Shown: in pieces, positions 61,646 to 64,000 of the stretch
How positions within the stretch are numbered: the first letter of the stretch is position 1
How the letters are laid out: each line of letters opens with the position of its first letter
NCBI GenBank assembly: GCA_024233515.1
Contig: JACKPO010000001.1
Coordinates: forward strand, 248,001-312,000
Length of the DNA: 64,000 nt
Direction of reading: 5' to 3'
From: Chlamydiales bacterium
GTDB lineage: Bacteria; Chlamydiota; Chlamydiia; Chlamydiales; Simkaniaceae
Notes under the pieces: model-generated
Told to the model about the DNA's origin: nothing
Database searches by the model: none
What the model saw: only the letters and a program-made list of their open reading frames with translations
Program-made: the position numbers and the translations under genes

Positions 61646-61922
61646 AAAGAAAGAAAAATTAACATGAGTTAATTTTTTATTTACAATTGCTTTTAATTCA
61701 CTCCCCGCTTAAAATTTTTAAAAAATTAAGCCTCTTCATCAAATGACAGTTAAATTAAAAAACACCCTCTCACCTCCTATCCCATACACGGATGAGATCA
61801 CCCGCTCCATTTGGCGCTCGTCATTGAAAACTCATGAGCATCACCAATTCTTCCAGCGAATGGTTCTGGAAACCCTTCAAGCATTACAGAGCCGCTCCTA
61901 TACTGCCTTTGATGGGCAGACC
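61646..61922 (+). repeat. Direct repeat, copy 2 (277 bp)
   Basis: The second copy of the segment at 59938-60215. Here the first 29 bases duplicate the end of the MFS gene without its body, and the gene start is intact and continues as the 61743 gene. Confidence 0.9.
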
Positions 61923-62921
61923 ACTTCGAACTGCTGCCATGGGCTATCGGTCCTTGTCAGGCGGCTCATCCTCACCCTGCTTCCAGAGATCGATCACCTC
62001 ACATATCTTGTCAATGAAGCCTCCTCCCATGAGCTCATTGATCTCCTTCCAACCGCCCTCATTGACCTCACGAGCGTCTATGTCCTCGCCCTGATCATCG
62101 ACCTCGACCCCAAGAGAGGGCGCCGCACCTCCCCCCAAAAACTCAAATCTAAGGGCTCAGTTGGAATCGGCTTTTGCCGTTTACTAGTGAAGAGACTGCA
62201 AAAGACAGTCTCTGTTTTTGTGGCAGAAAACTATCGCAATATAGGGGCGTTTCATGAAGGAATGCCTTGGATATCGAATACTAGATTGCAGGACTGGAGC
62301 AAATATCTGAAAGAGACTCATATTAGGACCGATAAACGGGGCGTCAAATATGCATCTGCTTTATTTTCAATGCAGGCTTGCCTTCACTATTTATCGACAA
62401 TAAATGCTACTATTGCTCTTGTGTGCGATCTTATTGAACCAAGTAATATGATCGTTATGGGACGCTATGTCCGTTTATTTAGAAGTAGCGAAAGCAACTT
62501 CATTCCAGTTGATTGTGAACTGAATTGCGAACTGGATGAGCCAATTTTTGTATTAGGAGGTTATTCCCTCAATGAAAATCTCACGATGAAGCAATTAGAG
62601 ATAAGGTTGGAGCCATGGATCTATCAATTGCCTGCTTTAGTCTTGGCTTGCGATCTCCATTATCCAGAATTTCCCGAAGTTAGAGACGATCCAGAATTTG
62701 ACTCTTCACGAATACAACCGTCAGAGAGTGCTATTCTTGAAATCTTCGAAAAGCTGAAAGGGATTCCTGGCTTTTCTGCAAGCGATCCTTCTATGTTTTG
62801 TCTTTCTCATATCTTCTTATCGAATAGGGAATCGTTAGTTCATGCATATAACAACCCCCGTTCTGGAAATATTCCAAATTGTTATCTCCCTTCTCCTTCA
62901 GTCATGGGAGCACAAACTTAA
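61743..62921 (+). CDS. Hypothetical cytoplasmic protein (392 aa)
   Basis: A 392-residue protein with no signal peptide. Two hydrophobic stretches occur in the first half (SVLVRRLILTLLPEIDHLTYLV and LLPTALIDLTSVYVLALIIDL). The second half is soluble-looking, with FVLGGYSLNENLTMKQLEIRL and a serine/proline-rich end. I do not recognise a family. A truncated duplicate of its start lies at 60034-60215, so it belongs to a duplicated block. It is probably specific to a chlamydial relative. Confidence 0.7.
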   Translation: MTVKLKNTLSPPIPYTDEITRSIWRSSLKTHEHHQFFQRMVLETLQALQSRSYTAFDGQTTSNCCHGLSVLVRRLILTLLPEIDHLTYLVNEASSHELIDLLPTALIDLTSVYVLALIIDLDPKRGRRTSPQKLKSKGSVGIGFCRLLVKRLQKTVSVFVAENYRNIGAFHEGMPWISNTRLQDWSKYLKETHIRTDKRGVKYASALFSMQACLHYLSTINATIALVCDLIEPSNMIVMGRYVRLFRSSESNFIPVDCELNCELDEPIFVLGGYSLNENLTMKQLEIRLEPWIYQLPALVLACDLHYPEFPEVRDDPEFDSSRIQPSESAILEIFEKLKGIPGFSASDPSMFCLSHIFLSNRESLVHAYNNPRSGNIPNCYLPSPSVMGAQT

Positions 62922-62990
62922 CGCTAGCCTGAAATCAACATTTTTTTTATCTGTAGAGTATTCTTACCTTAAGGTTTTGGGCAACTTAGA

Positions 62991-64000
62991 ATGTTAAAAG
63001 ATACCAATCAGAACTTTTGGCAATTAGCCTGTATACAGGCTTCTGCTATGGGACTCTATGTCATGCTCGTGGGAAAGCAGATTGCGACAACCTACGGAGC
63101 TGGTGTGGCTATCACTTCTATTTGCATTGGGAACCTGGTGTTATGGATCATTGGTCTCTCGATGTTCTCGATGACGTACAAGGGGAAAGGGGATGCAAAA
63201 CATGCGATTGAAAACGTTCTTTCTTACCTTGGGAGGCCGATTGCATTCGTGGCTGCTCTTGTCGTAATGGTGGCTTTTCTGTCTTGGTTCCCAACACAGA
63301 TTAATGCGCAGATGGATTTTACAAATGAGCTGTTGGCGCAGGTACCGGGGTGGACGAAGACGATTCGGCTGATTGTTTCGATAGTGATGGCATTCATCAT
63401 GATTGGGGTGTCAACGCTCGGGATCAAAGCGATCAAGTGGGCGTGTACAGCAATTTTTCCGTTGTTGGTTTTGTTTACGCTTTATGCGGTGTTTAATCGG
63501 ACGGTGCCGTTCTCTGAGATTAAGTGGGGGGTATCGATTCAGGGAATCATTTTGTCTATTGTGATTATTTTTCCGGGGATCATCAATTTACCAACGTTTT
63601 TCAGACATGCGCGGTCGAAAGCAGATGGGATTTTTGCGTTAACGTTGATGACCCTTTTTGTGATTGGGTTTGAGATAGCAACGATTTGGTTCCAGGTCGC
63701 TCCGAATCAAGGAGGGATTTTTGCCCCTTTTTCGCTGAGTGAAGGTTGGACTGCCAATCTGGTGATCGTACTGGGCTTTGTAGCGCTGGCAACATTTTGT
63801 GTGAATATCGTGAATATCTACTTTGCCTCTGCGGCACTGGAGATTGTGGTGCCAAATATCACCGATGCGCGAGGGTATGCCCTCATTGGAATCTTGGGGA
63901 TCTTGGCGTTGAACTTCTTCAAGAGTAATGCACTCATTGGGGCAATCCAGACGGTGACGAATAACTTTATCGGGAGCCTTGGGATCATTCTTGTTGCAGG
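62991..64000 (+). CDS. NCS1-like purine/cytosine permease (3' end outside window)
   Basis: The frame is open from ATG 62991 to the window end (336 codons shown). It starts MLKDTNQNFWQLACIQASAMGLYVMLVGKQIA and has about nine hydrophobic spans (LSWFPTQINAQMD, ILSIVIIFPGIINLPTFFRHARSK, NIYFASAALEIVVPN). The arrangement and the Q/N-rich spans resemble nucleobase-cation symporter-1 (CodB-like) permeases. From about 63250 its codons end in G far more often than elsewhere in the window (GTG, GCG, ACG, TTG), which hints at recent transfer. Substrate is unproven. Confidence 0.65.
   Translation, partial: MLKDTNQNFWQLACIQASAMGLYVMLVGKQIATTYGAGVAITSICIGNLVLWIIGLSMFSMTYKGKGDAKHAIENVLSYLGRPIAFVAALVVMVAFLSWFPTQINAQMDFTNELLAQVPGWTKTIRLIVSIVMAFIMIGVSTLGIKAIKWACTAIFPLLVLFTLYAVFNRTVPFSEIKWGVSIQGIILSIVIIFPGIINLPTFFRHARSKADGIFALTLMTLFVIGFEIATIWFQVAPNQGGIFAPFSLSEGWTANLVIVLGFVALATFCVNIVNIYFASAALEIVVPNITDARGYALIGILGILALNFFKSNALIGAIQTVTNNFIGSLGIILVA

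Overview
The window looks like chromosome from a member of the Chlamydiota, most likely an amoeba-associated Simkania-like lineage rather than Chlamydia itself. The evidence is: a double-length ThyX next to hemB, followed at a distance by nqrA and a very long GreA; tandem TyrP-type transporters; the rpoD-rpsT neighbourhood; the pair of a MORN-repeat lipoprotein and 5-formyl-THF cyclo-ligase; a short second RecD; and three paralogous MOMP-like porins. The genus is my inference; the phylum is well supported. I saw no rRNA, tRNA, CRISPR array, transposase or phage genes.

Layout. 1-4673 (+): a tight operon of a 2-oxoacid dehydrogenase E1 alpha/beta pair, an MsbA-type ABC exporter and an RmlD-like sugar reductase. 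4631-4963: two nested palindromic elements at the rmlD/uvrB border. 4960-11018 (-): thyX-tyrP-tyrP-uvrB. 11120-23096: hemB, a SlyD-like FKBP, a YjbH-like outer-membrane protein, nqrA, greA, rdgB, a YacP-type nuclease, an NlpC/P60 hydrolase, an OppA lipoprotein and two small secreted paralogues. 23108-27053 (-): fthC, a MORN lipoprotein and GspM/GspL-like proteins. 27116-28636 (+): yggT, dus, acylphosphatase. 28690-33180 (-): three MOMP-like porins, with a small XRE regulator beside one of them. 33390-34050: a broken TipA-like regulator. 34125-41637: rpoD, a CoiA-like protein, rpsT, a degenerate Nudix protein, a PBP4-type carboxypeptidase, recD and a TetR regulator.

From about 41.7 kb the content is accessory. 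41711-49868 (-) encodes a 1790-residue secreted Rhs/YD-repeat protein with a serine-hydrolase-like tip, three related exported small proteins that look like immunity proteins, a duplicated partial tip, and an upstream class-3-lipase-like protein. 50068-53846 (+) holds two outer-membrane barrel candidates (one with an HExxxH motif), a small eukaryotic-type kinase, a lipoprotein and a 48-residue membrane peptide. 54239-56469 and 60231-61561 are two diverged copies of an apparently undescribed two-gene cassette: a small exported Cys-rich or zinc-ribbon protein followed by a large envelope protein, fused to an FKBP domain in one copy. Two methyltransferases and an MFS transporter lie between them. 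The second cassette sits between about 278-bp direct repeats. The window ends in an NCS1-like permease that runs off the edge.

Two themes stand out. First, there are at least four families of transposase-less palindromic elements (A to D). Their target-site duplications allow the pre-insertion gene to be rebuilt: an in-frame 31-codon insertion in a lipoprotein signal peptide, a replaced RmlD C-terminus, a disrupted tipA, and a duplicated porin stop codon. Second, there are the Rhs toxin/immunity-like locus and the duplicated two-gene envelope cassette, which are the best candidates for undescribed systems.
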